Below are positions 8,643-15,974 of a DNA stretch of 64,000 nucleotides, piece by piece. Within the stretch, counting starts at the first letter, position 1, and every line of letters starts with the position of its first letter. Position numbers and translations under genes: made by a program. The DNA lies in contig CAJUIR010000002.1 in the NCBI GenBank assembly GCA_910586655.1, positions 124,001-188,000 of the forward strand, read 5' to 3'. The DNA comes from an uncultured Christensenellaceae bacterium (GTDB lineage Bacteria; Bacillota; Clostridia; Christensenellales; Borkfalkiaceae). Below the pieces are notes generated by a model. The model searched no databases. It saw only the letters and a list, made by a program, of their open reading frames with translations, and was not told where the DNA came from.

Positions 8643-8852
8643 TTATTTTTTCGGCGGCGTCGGGTCGTCGGTACGTTCCAATAAGTAGTCGAGAGAAACG
8701 TTAAAATAATCGGCAAATTTTATCAGGGTTGCGTAATCTGCCTGATGCGCGCCCGTTTCATATCGGCTGATACTGTTTTGATTCAAATCCAGTGCCATTG
8801 CCAATTGGATTTGCGAAAGATTTTTTTGTTTTCTTAAATATTTTAGTCTCAT
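8643..8852 (-). CDS. Small XRE-family DNA-binding regulator
   Basis: This 69-residue protein is a single helix-turn-helix domain: LKYLRKQKNLSQIQLAMAL, then LNQNSISRYETG with the recognition helix, then FADYFNVSLDYLLER. Such stand-alone XRE proteins act as dimeric repressors in mobile elements and small regulatory loci. It sits just downstream of, and on the same strand as, a second XRE gene (8882-9142), so the two may be co-transcribed. Together with the divergent gene at 9230 they form a small island between ftsY and the ylxM-ffh operon. Target genes cannot be read from sequence. Confidence 0.85.
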   Translation of the reverse strand: MRLKYLRKQKNLSQIQLAMALDLNQNSISRYETGAHQADYATLIKFADYFNVSLDYLLERTDDPTPPKK

Positions 8853-8881
8853 TATTACTTGACTATTGGTTGTTCTAAATA

Positions 8882-9142
8882 TTATGAAGAAAGTAAATCT
8901 TCGTAAGAAACGTGTAACACTTTGCTAAGCGCTTTCAACTCAATATCAGTTACATATCGTTTCCCGTTTTCGATTCGTTGAATTGCATTTTTGTCAAGGT
9001 CAATGCCTTCTAACTGTAAAGCATCAGCAAGCGCTCTTTGCGACATTTTCCGGTCATCGCATTTTCTGATCTCATAAATTTTCTTTCCACATAAATTGTT
9101 TCTGTTATCCAAAGATTTATTTTTAAACATATTTATTGACAC
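8882..9142 (-). CDS. XRE-family regulator, divergent to the 9230 gene
   Basis: This 86-residue protein has an N-terminal extension of about 18 residues, then a helix-turn-helix domain: GKKIYEIRKCDDRKMSQRAL, then LQLEGIDLDKNAIQRIENG, then ELKALSKVLHVSYEDLL. The insert LEGIDLDKN before the recognition helix is typical of one XRE subgroup found in Clostridia mobile regions. The gene starts within a 90-base divergent regulatory region that also holds the promoter of the 9230 gene and repeated TGACAYTCACT-type sequences, so it is probably the autorepressor of this locus. Confidence 0.82.
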   Translation of the reverse strand: MSINMFKNKSLDNRNNLCGKKIYEIRKCDDRKMSQRALADALQLEGIDLDKNAIQRIENGKRYVTDIELKALSKVLHVSYEDLLSS

Positions 9143-9206
9143 TCACTGATTGACAGAGCAATTATATTATGGTAGAATAACCAAAATGACATTCACTAAG
9201 TGTCAA
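9137..9206 (+). promoter_or_regulatory. Divergent promoter and operator region of the XRE/DUF6809-like pair
   Basis: TTGACA (9150-9155), 17-bp spacer and TAGAAT (9173-9178) form a strong promoter toward 9230. It is bracketed by two related sequences, TGACACTCACTGAT just upstream of the -35 (9137-9150) and TGACATTCACTAAG running into TGTCA just downstream of the -10 (9187-9205). The second is an imperfect palindrome with TGACA/TGTCA ends. Their placement around the core promoter is that of repressor operators. Confidence 0.6.
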
Positions 9207-9229
9207 ATCAGCAAAAAAGGAGAAAAAAT

Positions 9230-9520
9230 TTGGAATCAATGATTGAAAAAATTTATTACAAACGCGCCGGCAGTCATGAAAAAAAGCCGAAAGACGAAGA
9301 ATATTCCAGATTGACGGAAATCTTTAACGAGCATTACCGTCAATTTTTGGAAACGCTGAACGAAAAACAAAAGTCGCTGTTCGATCAATTAAATAACGAA
9401 TCCGCAGATATTCAAAGTTTGATGGAATACTTTTGTTATCACGACGGATTCACGTTCGGGATCCGTCTTATCTTGGAAGTCTGTTCCGAAAATAAGATTT
9501 GGGAAGAAGATCGGGCTTAA
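9230..9520 (+). CDS. Small hypothetical protein, DUF6809-like
   Basis: This 96-residue protein has no catalytic motif. It begins ESMIEKIYYKRAG, continues with a charged helical region (EEYSRLTEIFNEHYRQFLETL), and ends GFTFGIRLILEVC. That layout resembles small proteins of the DUF6809 type that are frequent in Clostridia accessory regions; the assignment is from memory of the family pattern. I chose the TTG at 9230 because AAGGAG lies 7 bases before it. The ATG at 9239 is the alternative. Transcription is from the strong operator-flanked promoter at 9150-9178, so expression is probably controlled by the divergent XRE protein. Confidence 0.6.
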   Translation: MESMIEKIYYKRAGSHEKKPKDEEYSRLTEIFNEHYRQFLETLNEKQKSLFDQLNNESADIQSLMEYFCYHDGFTFGIRLILEVCSENKIWEEDRA

Positions 9521-9548
9521 AAAATTTTTATCTGTCGAGTAAAATTAC

Positions 9549-9577
9549 TTGACAGCCGTTCGGGTTTATGGTATGCT
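9549..9577 (+). promoter_or_regulatory. Promoter of the ylxM-ffh-rpsP-khpA operon
   Basis: TTGACA (9549-9554), 17-bp spacer, TATGCT (9572-9577). The predicted transcript starts only about 5 bases before the ylxM ATG at 9589, with no ribosome-binding site. Confidence 0.75.
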
Positions 9578-9588
9578 GTTCCACGAAT

Positions 9589-9915
9589 ATGAAAGATTTG
9601 GAATTCATGCGGATTTGGGACAGATACAGTCCGCTGCTCACCCGAACACAGCGCGAGATGACCGATTTGTATTTCAACTACGATCTTTCGCTGACGGAAA
9701 TTGCGGAAGAAAAGGGGTGTTCCAAACAGGGTGTTTCCGATTGTCTGAATATCTGTCGTAAAAAATTGGAAGAATACGAACAAAAACTCGGGTTTGCGGA
9801 GCAGACAGTGCGCGTAAAAGAAGCGCTTGGCTTGTTTGCGAAACGGAATCCCGAACATGCGGAAGAAATTTTAAAAATAGCCGATCTATTGGACGGAAAA
9901 GGGGGAGAGGAGTAA
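9589..9915 (+). CDS. ylxM: YlxM family DNA-binding/SRP-associated protein
   Basis: YlxM is a small helix-turn-helix protein almost always encoded just before ffh and reported to associate with the signal recognition particle. The 108-residue product shows the usual blocks: YSPLLTRTQREMTDLYFNYD, LSLTEIAEEKGCSKQGVSD with a helix-turn-helix like sigma-factor region 4, then a charged C-terminal helix. The ATG at 9589 is used because the family N-terminus begins there and the promoter lies immediately upstream, giving a nearly leaderless mRNA. Its stop codon abuts the ffh ATG without a gap, so the two are translationally coupled. Confidence 0.92.
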   Translation: MKDLEFMRIWDRYSPLLTRTQREMTDLYFNYDLSLTEIAEEKGCSKQGVSDCLNICRKKLEEYEQKLGFAEQTVRVKEALGLFAKRNPEHAEEILKIADLLDGKGGEE

Positions 9916-11235
9916 ATGGCGTTGTTTTCGTCGCTGTCCGAGCGGCTCAACCATATTTTCAGTAAACTTACCAAACGCGGAAAACTGACCGAACTCGAAA
10001 TCCGTACGGCAATGCGCGAGGTGCGGATTGCACTGTTAGAGGCGGACGTCAACATCAAAGTAGCAAAACAGTTTATTTCCGAAGTATCCGAAAAAGCGGT
10101 CGGGCAACAGGTTCTGCAATCGCTGAATCCTGCGCAGCAGGTCATCAAAATCGTAAACGACGAACTGATCGCGCTGATGGGTTCGGGCAATGCGAAGTTG
10201 GACGTTTCGCCCAAACCGCCCACGGTGATCATGATGTGCGGTTTGCAGGGCGCGGGGAAAACCACGATGTGTGGCAAACTTGCGATCCAACTGAAAAAGC
10301 AGGGGAAAAAACCGTTGCTCGTTGCGTGCGATATTTATCGTCCCGCGGCAATCGAGCAGTTGAAAGTCGTCGGCGGAAAAGCGGATACCGAGGTGTTTGA
10401 AAAGGGTACGCAGGCGCCCGCAAAAACGGCAAAGCAGGCGATCGATTATGCCGGAAGAATGGGTTACGATACGGTCGTGATCGATACGGCGGGACGGTTG
10501 CATATCGACGACGCGCTCATGAAAGAGTTGGAGGAAGTCAAAAAATCGGTCGACGTACACGAAATCTTGCTTACCGTAGACGCGATGACGGGTCAGGATG
10601 CCGTAAACGTTGCCGAAACGTTCAACGCCAGGCTCGACGTGACGGGCATCATTCTCACAAAACTGGACGGCGATACGCGCGGCGGCGCATGTCTATCCAT
10701 TAAAGCGGTTACGGGAAAACCCATCAAGTTTATCGGTGTGGGTGAAAAACTGACCGATTTAGAGCCGTTTTATCCTGATCGTATGGCGTCGCGGATATTG
10801 GGCATGGGCGACGTGCTTTCGCTGATTGAGAAGGCGCAGGAAGCCGTTTCCGAACAGCAGGCGAAAGAGATGGAGCGCAAGATGCGCGACGCGTCGTTTA
10901 CGCTCACCGACTATTTGCAGCAGTTCGAAGCATTGAAAAAAATGGGCGGTGCAGGCGCGCTGATGAGCATGCTACCCGGCGCGGGAAAGTTTAAAGTCAG
11001 CGAAAAGGATCTGGACGAAAAGCGGATTGAACGGACCAAAGCCATCATTCTTTCGATGACGCCGCGCGAACGCGACAATCCGCAGATCATCAACTCGCAG
11101 AGAAAACGCAGGATCGCGCTCGGCTCGGGAACGACGGTGCAGGAAATCAACCAACTGTTAAAGCAGTTCGATCAGACCAAACAACTGATGAAGCAGTTTA
11201 AGGGCGGCAAAGGCAAAATGCGCATGCCCTTCTGA
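9916..11235 (+). CDS. ffh: Signal recognition particle protein Ffh
   Basis: Ffh binds the SRP RNA and signal peptides and delivers ribosomes to FtsY. The 439-residue protein has the N domain (residues 1 to about 95), a G domain with GLQGAGKTTMCGKLA, ACDIYRPAAIEQL, IDTAGRLHIDD and TKLDGDTRGG, and a methionine-containing M domain (about 300-439) with GAGALMSMLPGAGK and the basic RNA-binding part RKRRIALGSGTTVQEIN. It follows ylxM with no gap and is followed by rpsP after 34 bases. The matching SRP RNA gene is in this window at 22.6-22.9 kb. Confidence 0.97.
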   Translation: MALFSSLSERLNHIFSKLTKRGKLTELEIRTAMREVRIALLEADVNIKVAKQFISEVSEKAVGQQVLQSLNPAQQVIKIVNDELIALMGSGNAKLDVSPKPPTVIMMCGLQGAGKTTMCGKLAIQLKKQGKKPLLVACDIYRPAAIEQLKVVGGKADTEVFEKGTQAPAKTAKQAIDYAGRMGYDTVVIDTAGRLHIDDALMKELEEVKKSVDVHEILLTVDAMTGQDAVNVAETFNARLDVTGIILTKLDGDTRGGACLSIKAVTGKPIKFIGVGEKLTDLEPFYPDRMASRILGMGDVLSLIEKAQEAVSEQQAKEMERKMRDASFTLTDYLQQFEALKKMGGAGALMSMLPGAGKFKVSEKDLDEKRIERTKAIILSMTPRERDNPQIINSQRKRRIALGSGTTVQEINQLLKQFDQTKQLMKQFKGGKGKMRMPF

Positions 11236-11269
11236 AAAATAAAGATATCAATTTACGGAGGTATATATT

Positions 11270-11560
11270 ATGGTAAAAATGAGATTGGTGAGAATGGGCG
11301 ACAAGAAGTCTCCCGTCTACCGCATTGTGGTAGTGGACGCGCGCAAGGCGGCTACGGGCGAATACATCGAGAAAATCGGTTTTTACGATCCGAAGTCGAC
11401 TCCCGTTACGCTTACCGTCGACGTGGAGAAGGCGAAAAATTGGCTCTCCAAAGGCGTTCAGCCTACTGAAACGGTGAAATCGCTTCTCGTAAAAGCGGGC
11501 GCGCTGGAACAGTCGAAGAAACTCAGCCCTGCTAAGACCAAAACGAAAAAGAAGAAGTAA
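11270..11560 (+). CDS. rpsP: Ribosomal protein bS16
   Basis: The 96-residue protein starts MVKMRLVRMGDKKSPVYRIV and contains VVDARKAATGEYIEKIGFYDP and EKAKNWLSKGVQPTETVKSLL, all diagnostic of bS16, a 30S subunit assembly protein. A lysine-rich tail (KTKTKKKK) ends the protein. A GGAGG ribosome-binding site precedes the ATG. It belongs to the ylxM-ffh-rpsP-khpA operon. Confidence 0.97.
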   Translation: MVKMRLVRMGDKKSPVYRIVVVDARKAATGEYIEKIGFYDPKSTPVTLTVDVEKAKNWLSKGVQPTETVKSLLVKAGALEQSKKLSPAKTKTKKKK

Positions 11561-11585
11561 TAATACGGCGTGAAAGGAATAAATT

Positions 11586-11828
11586 ATGCTTGATTTGATT
11601 AAATACGTCGTAGAACAGTTTGCCGAAGACAAGGCGAATATCGAATACAAGGTAGAGGAGACGGACGAAGCAGTAAATGTGACCGTATTGCTGTCCGATT
11701 CCGATATGGGCAAAGTCATCGGCAAGCAAGGCAAAATCGCAAAGGCGCTTCGCACGCTTGTGCGTTATGCTACGCCCAAGGGCTCCAAAAAGTACAATCT
11801 CGAAATCAGAGAAAAAAGCGAGGAATAA
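11586..11828 (+). CDS. khpA: KH-domain RNA-binding protein KhpA
   Basis: KhpA (YlqC) is a small KH-domain protein that pairs with KhpB/Jag to bind RNA and influence cell envelope gene expression. The 80-residue protein has the KH core LSDSDMGKVIGKQGKIAKAL, with the GxxG loop in GKQG, and ends KYNLEIREK. An AAAGGA ribosome-binding site is present. In Bacillus rpsP-khpA is followed by rimM, trmD and rplS; here the operon ends at a terminator instead. Confidence 0.93.
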   Translation: MLDLIKYVVEQFAEDKANIEYKVEETDEAVNVTVLLSDSDMGKVIGKQGKIAKALRTLVRYATPKGSKKYNLEIREKSEE

Positions 11829-11839
11829 ATTTCCAGATT

Positions 11840-11870
11840 AAAAAAGATTCCCGATAAGGAATCTTTTTTA
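11840..11870 (+). terminator. Intrinsic terminator after khpA
   Basis: AAAAGATTCC / GGAATCTTTT stem with a 6-base loop and a T run. Confidence 0.85.
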
Positions 11871-11999
11871 ATAAACATTTTTATCTTTTAACGGATAAAT
11901 ATTTTTATAACAGATATATTTGGTTTACGTCTGAGTATTTTACATGGTTTGCAGGGATATGCGTAAAATTAAAAACAATTTTATAATGGGGAGAGAAGA

Positions 12000-12494
12000 A
12001 TGCTGAAAAACAAAAAATTTTTAGGTTTTTACATTTTGAGTACGGTCTTATCGGTTGCGTCATTGATCATAAGTTTATATCTGATTATCACGATGCGCAA
12101 AAATGAGGAAACTGCGTATCTGGACATTTATCAAATCGGTTTGCATGAATTGATCGATTACGATGTGACCGATATGTACTATGATAGCGGATGGCATCCG
12201 GATTACCGTGGCAGTTTTTCCGGCGACGAGGTAGAAAAGACGGTAAACAATTTACGCGAAGTGTTGCAACCGGCGTCGTTTCAAAAAACTTCCGAACCGA
12301 AAGAGGACGACGCGGCATCAAATTCCTATGCTTATGTAGTTTTAACGGTAAACAACAACCGATACGGAATTGCCGCATGTAACGGAAAATTAAAAATCTC
12401 GATTAACGGAACTGCGGCATATTATAATACGTGTTGTAGCAACCAAATAAAATTTTTACTGAAAAATATCGAAGAGGAATTGTTTCCGCTTTGA
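12000..12494 (+). CDS. Hypothetical membrane-anchored protein
   Basis: I do not recognise this 164-residue protein. It has one N-terminal transmembrane segment (about residues 7-30, FLGFYILSTVLSVASLIISL) and an extracytoplasmic part of about 130 residues, with a Cys pair near the end (YNTCCSN) and a strand-rich central section. A perfect TATAAT at 11982-11987 precedes a GGGGAGAGAAG ribosome-binding site, so the leader is short. It stands alone between the khpA terminator and the convergent pgi gene, where rimM-trmD-rplS would be in Bacillus. It is probably a species-level accessory gene. Confidence 0.65.
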   Translation: MLKNKKFLGFYILSTVLSVASLIISLYLIITMRKNEETAYLDIYQIGLHELIDYDVTDMYYDSGWHPDYRGSFSGDEVEKTVNNLREVLQPASFQKTSEPKEDDAASNSYAYVVLTVNNNRYGIAACNGKLKISINGTAAYYNTCCSNQIKFLLKNIEEELFPL

Positions 12495-12501
12495 TTTTCT
12501 A

Positions 12502-12537
12502 TCAAAAAAAGGACTTCGTAAGAAGTCCTTTTTTTGA
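12502..12537. terminator. Bidirectional terminator between the hypothetical gene and pgi
   Basis: AAAAGGACTTC / GAAGTCCTTTT stem with long A and T runs on both sides, between convergent genes. Confidence 0.9.
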
Positions 12538-12551
12538 TGATTTTTGATCGG

Positions 12552-13988
12552 TCAAACGATATAATCGGGATTTCCGGCGGCTTTTTCGAGTTCTTTCTTT
12601 TGTTCTTCGTAACCGGCTTTCCCAAGCAGCGCAAACGTTGCTTTTTTGCCTGCTTCTACGCCGGGCTGATTGAACGGATCGATGTTGAGCATCGCGCCCG
12701 CATAAGCCGTTTGCAACTCAAACAAATACAGCAACTGACCGAGCGTGAACTCGTTGACTTCGGGCAAGTGAATGGTATAATTCATTCTGCCCGCTTGGGT
12801 CAGCGCGTAAGCCGTCGCTTTGTTTTCCGCCTGAATCAATTCTTCCATCGTGTGTCCGCAGAGGAAGGATACGTCGGGAATCTTTTCGCAGCCTTGGGGA
12901 ATGGGGGATTTTTCTTTATAACTTCCGACCGAAAGGAAGGTAAACACTTTATCGTAAGGACCTTCGGTGTAAAGTTGGACCTGCGAATGCTGGTCGGTTA
13001 CGCCCAGCGCTTTTACGGGCGTTTGACCGACGCTGACGGGCGTGCCGTCCAGCGTGACGTTTTTGCCGAGCGATTCCGCCCAGAGTTGCGCGTACCAGTC
13101 GGAAACATAGCGCAGATTGTCGGAATAAGGCATCAGCACGCCGATATTCTTTCCCTCGTTCATGCAAATGAATTGAAGGGTCGCGCACAGAAGCGCGGGG
13201 TTTTTATCGAGTTCGGGCGTTTTGCAGAGTTTATCCATATACGCCGCGCCTTTGAGCAGGGTTTTGATATCGATTCCGACGACCGCCGCGGGAAGAAGCC
13301 CGACGGGGCTGAGTTCGGAAAATCTGCCGCCCACGCCGTCGGGCAGGACGTAAGATTTTACTTTTCCCAGTTCTTTGGAAATTTTAACTAAGTTGCCGCG
13401 TTTTGCGTCGGTCGTGAAAATCACGTGATCCTTTACTTTTTCGCCTGCCTGTTTCAGTGCGTCTGCGATGATGAGGTACTGCGCCATCGTTTCGCTCGTC
13501 GCGCCCGATTTGCTGATGACGTTGAAGCAGGTCTTTTTCACATCGATGACGTCGAGCAGTTCTTTCATACGAACGGGATCGACGTTATCTTCTACGAAGA
13601 AGCGGGGGCCGCCTCTCTTTTTGCGCGGCAAGTCGTTATAATGCAGATGGCAAAGCGCGTTAAACGCCATGATAGGACCGAGCGCGCTCCCGCCGATTCC
13701 GAGAACGACGAAGTTTTCGAATTTTTTGCGAACATCTTTTGCGGTTGCGAGAATGTCCGCAACGATTTCGTTCTGGTTATAGGGCAGTTCCGTCCAGCCC
13801 ATAAAAAGTTCGTCTTTGCCGCGGTTTTTCGCTACGTATGTATGCGCGTCTTTGGCGGCTTTTTTGTAAGAATCGAGTTTTCTTTGCGAAATGCCTTTGT
13901 CGCCGATATCGGGAAGATATTTGTCCGTCATATTGGTATAATCGACGGTCACGCGTAAGGCTTTGCGCAGTTCTTCGGTCAGTTTCAT
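12552..13988 (-). CDS. pgi: Glucose-6-phosphate isomerase
   Basis: Pgi interconverts glucose-6-phosphate and fructose-6-phosphate in glycolysis and gluconeogenesis. The 478-residue cytoplasmic enzyme shows VLGIGGSALGPIMAFNAL, the sugar-phosphate isomerase block VISKSGATSETMAQYL, GRFSELSPVGLLP, and QHSQVQLYTEGP with the conserved His-Glu region. An AACGGAGG ribosome-binding site precedes the ATG. The promoter, TTGACT-17-TACAAT on the minus strand (14020-14048), overlaps the 3' end of the upstream flippase gene, so pgi can be transcribed alone. Confidence 0.95.
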   Translation of the reverse strand: MKLTEELRKALRVTVDYTNMTDKYLPDIGDKGISQRKLDSYKKAAKDAHTYVAKNRGKDELFMGWTELPYNQNEIVADILATAKDVRKKFENFVVLGIGGSALGPIMAFNALCHLHYNDLPRKKRGGPRFFVEDNVDPVRMKELLDVIDVKKTCFNVISKSGATSETMAQYLIIADALKQAGEKVKDHVIFTTDAKRGNLVKISKELGKVKSYVLPDGVGGRFSELSPVGLLPAAVVGIDIKTLLKGAAYMDKLCKTPELDKNPALLCATLQFICMNEGKNIGVLMPYSDNLRYVSDWYAQLWAESLGKNVTLDGTPVSVGQTPVKALGVTDQHSQVQLYTEGPYDKVFTFLSVGSYKEKSPIPQGCEKIPDVSFLCGHTMEELIQAENKATAYALTQAGRMNYTIHLPEVNEFTLGQLLYLFELQTAYAGAMLNIDPFNQPGVEAGKKATFALLGKAGYEEQKKELEKAAGNPDYIV

Positions 13989-14019
13989 GGAAATCCTCCG
14001 TTCATGATTTTATGAAATA

Positions 14020-14048
14020 ATTGTATTATTATTTTTCCCGAAAGTCAA
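14020..14048 (-). promoter_or_regulatory. Promoter of pgi
   Basis: Read on the minus strand: TTGACT (14043-14048), 17-bp spacer, TACAAT (14020-14025). The -35 box overlaps the last codons of the flippase gene. Confidence 0.7.
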
Positions 14049-15622
14049 GACCGCGCACGCGCTTTTTTGCTTTTTTTTCGGAAAAGCCGCAAGAAAATTT
14101 TACGGAAGATTTGTTTGAGATCGATGAATCTGCACGCCCAAAGAAGAAGCAGTTCCGTCAGCCCGATCAACAGCATGGTAAGTAACGTGGCGGGGACAAA
14201 ATTGAGGCAGATCATGAATACGAAATTGCATCCGATTCCGACCGCGATCGCAGGAAACGCAACGCAGGCGATTCTCAAAAGCGTTTTGAACGAAACGAGT
14301 TTTCCCGTCTTTTTCTTGAGCAGGAACAGCGAACATACGGCGGTGATGCAGAAGTCGCACGCCATCCCCAACAGCAATGCGCCGCTTCCGAGATATTCGG
14401 GCAAAAACCACACGCAGAGCAACATTGCCGCCGAACCGAGCAGGAAGATAAAGAGCGTCTGGCGTTCGCAGTTGATGGAGTTGAGCAGACTTGTCGAAAT
14501 CATGGTAATGCTCATGGGCAGCAGAACAAGCGCACAATCGCGCAGCATTTTTCCGCTTTCCGCATTGTTGAACAGGAAGATGCCCACGTTTTCTCCGCAG
14601 GCGATAAAGAGCGGGATCAGAAGACAGGCAATGAGTAAGGTCGTGCCGATTGCTTTTTCTACCAGTTTTCCCGCTTCTTCCGTTTCTTTACGGTAATAAC
14701 ATTCCGCAAGCGTCGGAACCAAAACGACCGCAAGGGAGCCGATGAACGAACCGGGCGTCATCAGCACCGGCATGACCATGCCGTACACCACGCCGTATTC
14801 GCTCAATGCCACCGAGGAAGAAAATCCCGCCGCCATCAGCCGCATGGGAAATACAACGGAAATCAGCGAGTTCATGAGCGAGGAAGAAGTGCGCATCGCC
14901 GTAACGGGAAGGGAAGATTTTAAAAGAGGGAGAAATTCTTTTTTAGGCGAGCGAAGTCTGCCGCCTTTGATGATGAAGTATACGACGGCAATGACGAAGG
15001 AACAAAGATAGGAGATGAGGACGGCAATCGCCGCTTTGTTTACGTCGGAAAAACCGGTCGCAATGCCGAGAAGCAGGAACACACCCATGGATATTTTGAT
15101 AATTTCTTCGATCAGTTCGATCACCGAATAGGCAAAAAATCGTTTGTTGCCCCAAAAGTAACCGCGGATAATGGAATAGACGGAAGTAAACGACAGCCCG
15201 AATATGAGGATATAAAATAGATCTGCGCATCTCGGATCGGAAAAAATCGATGAAAACGGCGTACGAAACAAAAAGAGCAGCAAGGTTATGGGGAGGCTGA
15301 ACATCAGCGCGATCAGAATCGCCGCAGCGGTAGCCGATTGTTCGCCGCGTTTCGATCCCTTTGCGCGGTGTTTGGAGATCACGCGAGACAGCGTGATGGG
15401 AAGTCCGCTGGACGAGATCGTGAGAAACACGGCGAAGACGGTGAGCGCGACCTGATAGACGCCCAGTCCTTCCGGTCCGAGCAGACGCGATAAAATAATT
15501 CGGTATAAAAAGCCGAGAAAATGTTCGAATACGGCAAACACCGTCACAACGGCGGCAGAACGGTACAAATGTTGCATAAAATATTTTATTCTCCGCTGTA
15601 ACCCTTTTATGAATTCCCGCAT
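14045..15622 (-). CDS. Polysaccharide/lipid flippase of the MATE-like SpoVB/MurJ superfamily
   Basis: This 525-residue protein has about 14 predicted transmembrane segments and begins with the superfamily pattern FEHFLGFLYRIILSRLLGPE followed by GLGVYQVALTVFAV. A late RGYFWGNKRFFAYSVIELIEE block is typical of the SpoVB/oligosaccharide flippase branch, whose members flip lipid-linked envelope precursors across the cytoplasmic membrane. It ends with a basic tail (RLFRKKSKKARARS). A start at 15622 gives the full first helix. No ribosome-binding site is visible there and CATAAT lies directly before the ATG, so an internal start at 15577 is possible. It is divergent from a LysM-protein gene only 10 bases away. 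SpoVB itself is a sporulation protein, but the branch is not resolved here. Confidence 0.85.
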   Translation of the reverse strand: MREFIKGLQRRIKYFMQHLYRSAAVVTVFAVFEHFLGFLYRIILSRLLGPEGLGVYQVALTVFAVFLTISSSGLPITLSRVISKHRAKGSKRGEQSATAAAILIALMFSLPITLLLFLFRTPFSSIFSDPRCADLFYILIFGLSFTSVYSIIRGYFWGNKRFFAYSVIELIEEIIKISMGVFLLLGIATGFSDVNKAAIAVLISYLCSFVIAVVYFIIKGGRLRSPKKEFLPLLKSSLPVTAMRTSSSLMNSLISVVFPMRLMAAGFSSSVALSEYGVVYGMVMPVLMTPGSFIGSLAVVLVPTLAECYYRKETEEAGKLVEKAIGTTLLIACLLIPLFIACGENVGIFLFNNAESGKMLRDCALVLLPMSITMISTSLLNSINCERQTLFIFLLGSAAMLLCVWFLPEYLGSGALLLGMACDFCITAVCSLFLLKKKTGKLVSFKTLLRIACVAFPAIAVGIGCNFVFMICLNFVPATLLTMLLIGLTELLLLWACRFIDLKQIFRKIFLRLFRKKSKKARARS

Positions 15623-15632
15623 ATTATGATTT

Positions 15633-15917
15633 GTGAAACTTTCTATCTCCCAACCCGTATTATACCGTGTGAAAAAAGGACAGACGTTAAACGAGATCGC
15701 GGACGCATTCCGGATCCCTTCCCGCTATCTTGCGCGGGAAAACGCTTTATGCGGCGAAGTATGGGAGGGACAGATCATAAAAATTCCGAAGTGCGCGCGC
15801 AACCTTTATCAAGTGCGCGGAGGAGAAAGTAAATCGCTTTTATGCGGTTCGGTACAAAATTTCGAGCAACGCAACCGCACGAAGTGTTTTTATCCGACGC
15901 AGGTGATATTTTTATAA
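15633..15917 (+). CDS. Small LysM-domain protein
   Basis: This 94-residue protein begins at GTG 15633. It contains one clear LysM peptidoglycan-binding motif, LYRVKKGQTLNEIADAF, then the RYLARENAL and GQIIKIP segments, and then a second degenerate motif, NLYQVRGGESKSLL. No signal peptide is present, which is common for small LysM proteins of spore-forming Clostridia that are deposited in envelope or spore layers from the mother cell. The start codon lies a few bases after a TATTAT box and no ribosome-binding site is visible, so the mRNA may be leaderless. A very strong terminator follows. Confidence 0.75.
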   Translation: MKLSISQPVLYRVKKGQTLNEIADAFRIPSRYLARENALCGEVWEGQIIKIPKCARNLYQVRGGESKSLLCGSVQNFEQRNRTKCFYPTQVIFL

Positions 15918-15922
15918 CGGAT

Positions 15923-15966
15923 AAAAAAGCGCCTCCCCCGCAGATTTTGCGGGGGAGGCGCTTTTG
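15923..15966. terminator. Strong bidirectional terminator
   Basis: A 16-bp GC-rich stem (arms contain GCGCCTCCCCCGC and GCGGGGGAGGCGC) with A and T runs on both sides, between the convergent LysM and LRR genes. Confidence 0.95.
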
Positions 15967-15974
15967 GCATACGG

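Noticed and set aside
8021..8704. Plus-strand frame of 227 codons running past ftsY
   Set aside because: Out-of-frame reading of ftsY with Arg-rich shadow composition that continues through the terminator.
12534..13391. Plus-strand frame of 285 codons
   Set aside because: Antisense to pgi and starts inside a terminator hairpin.
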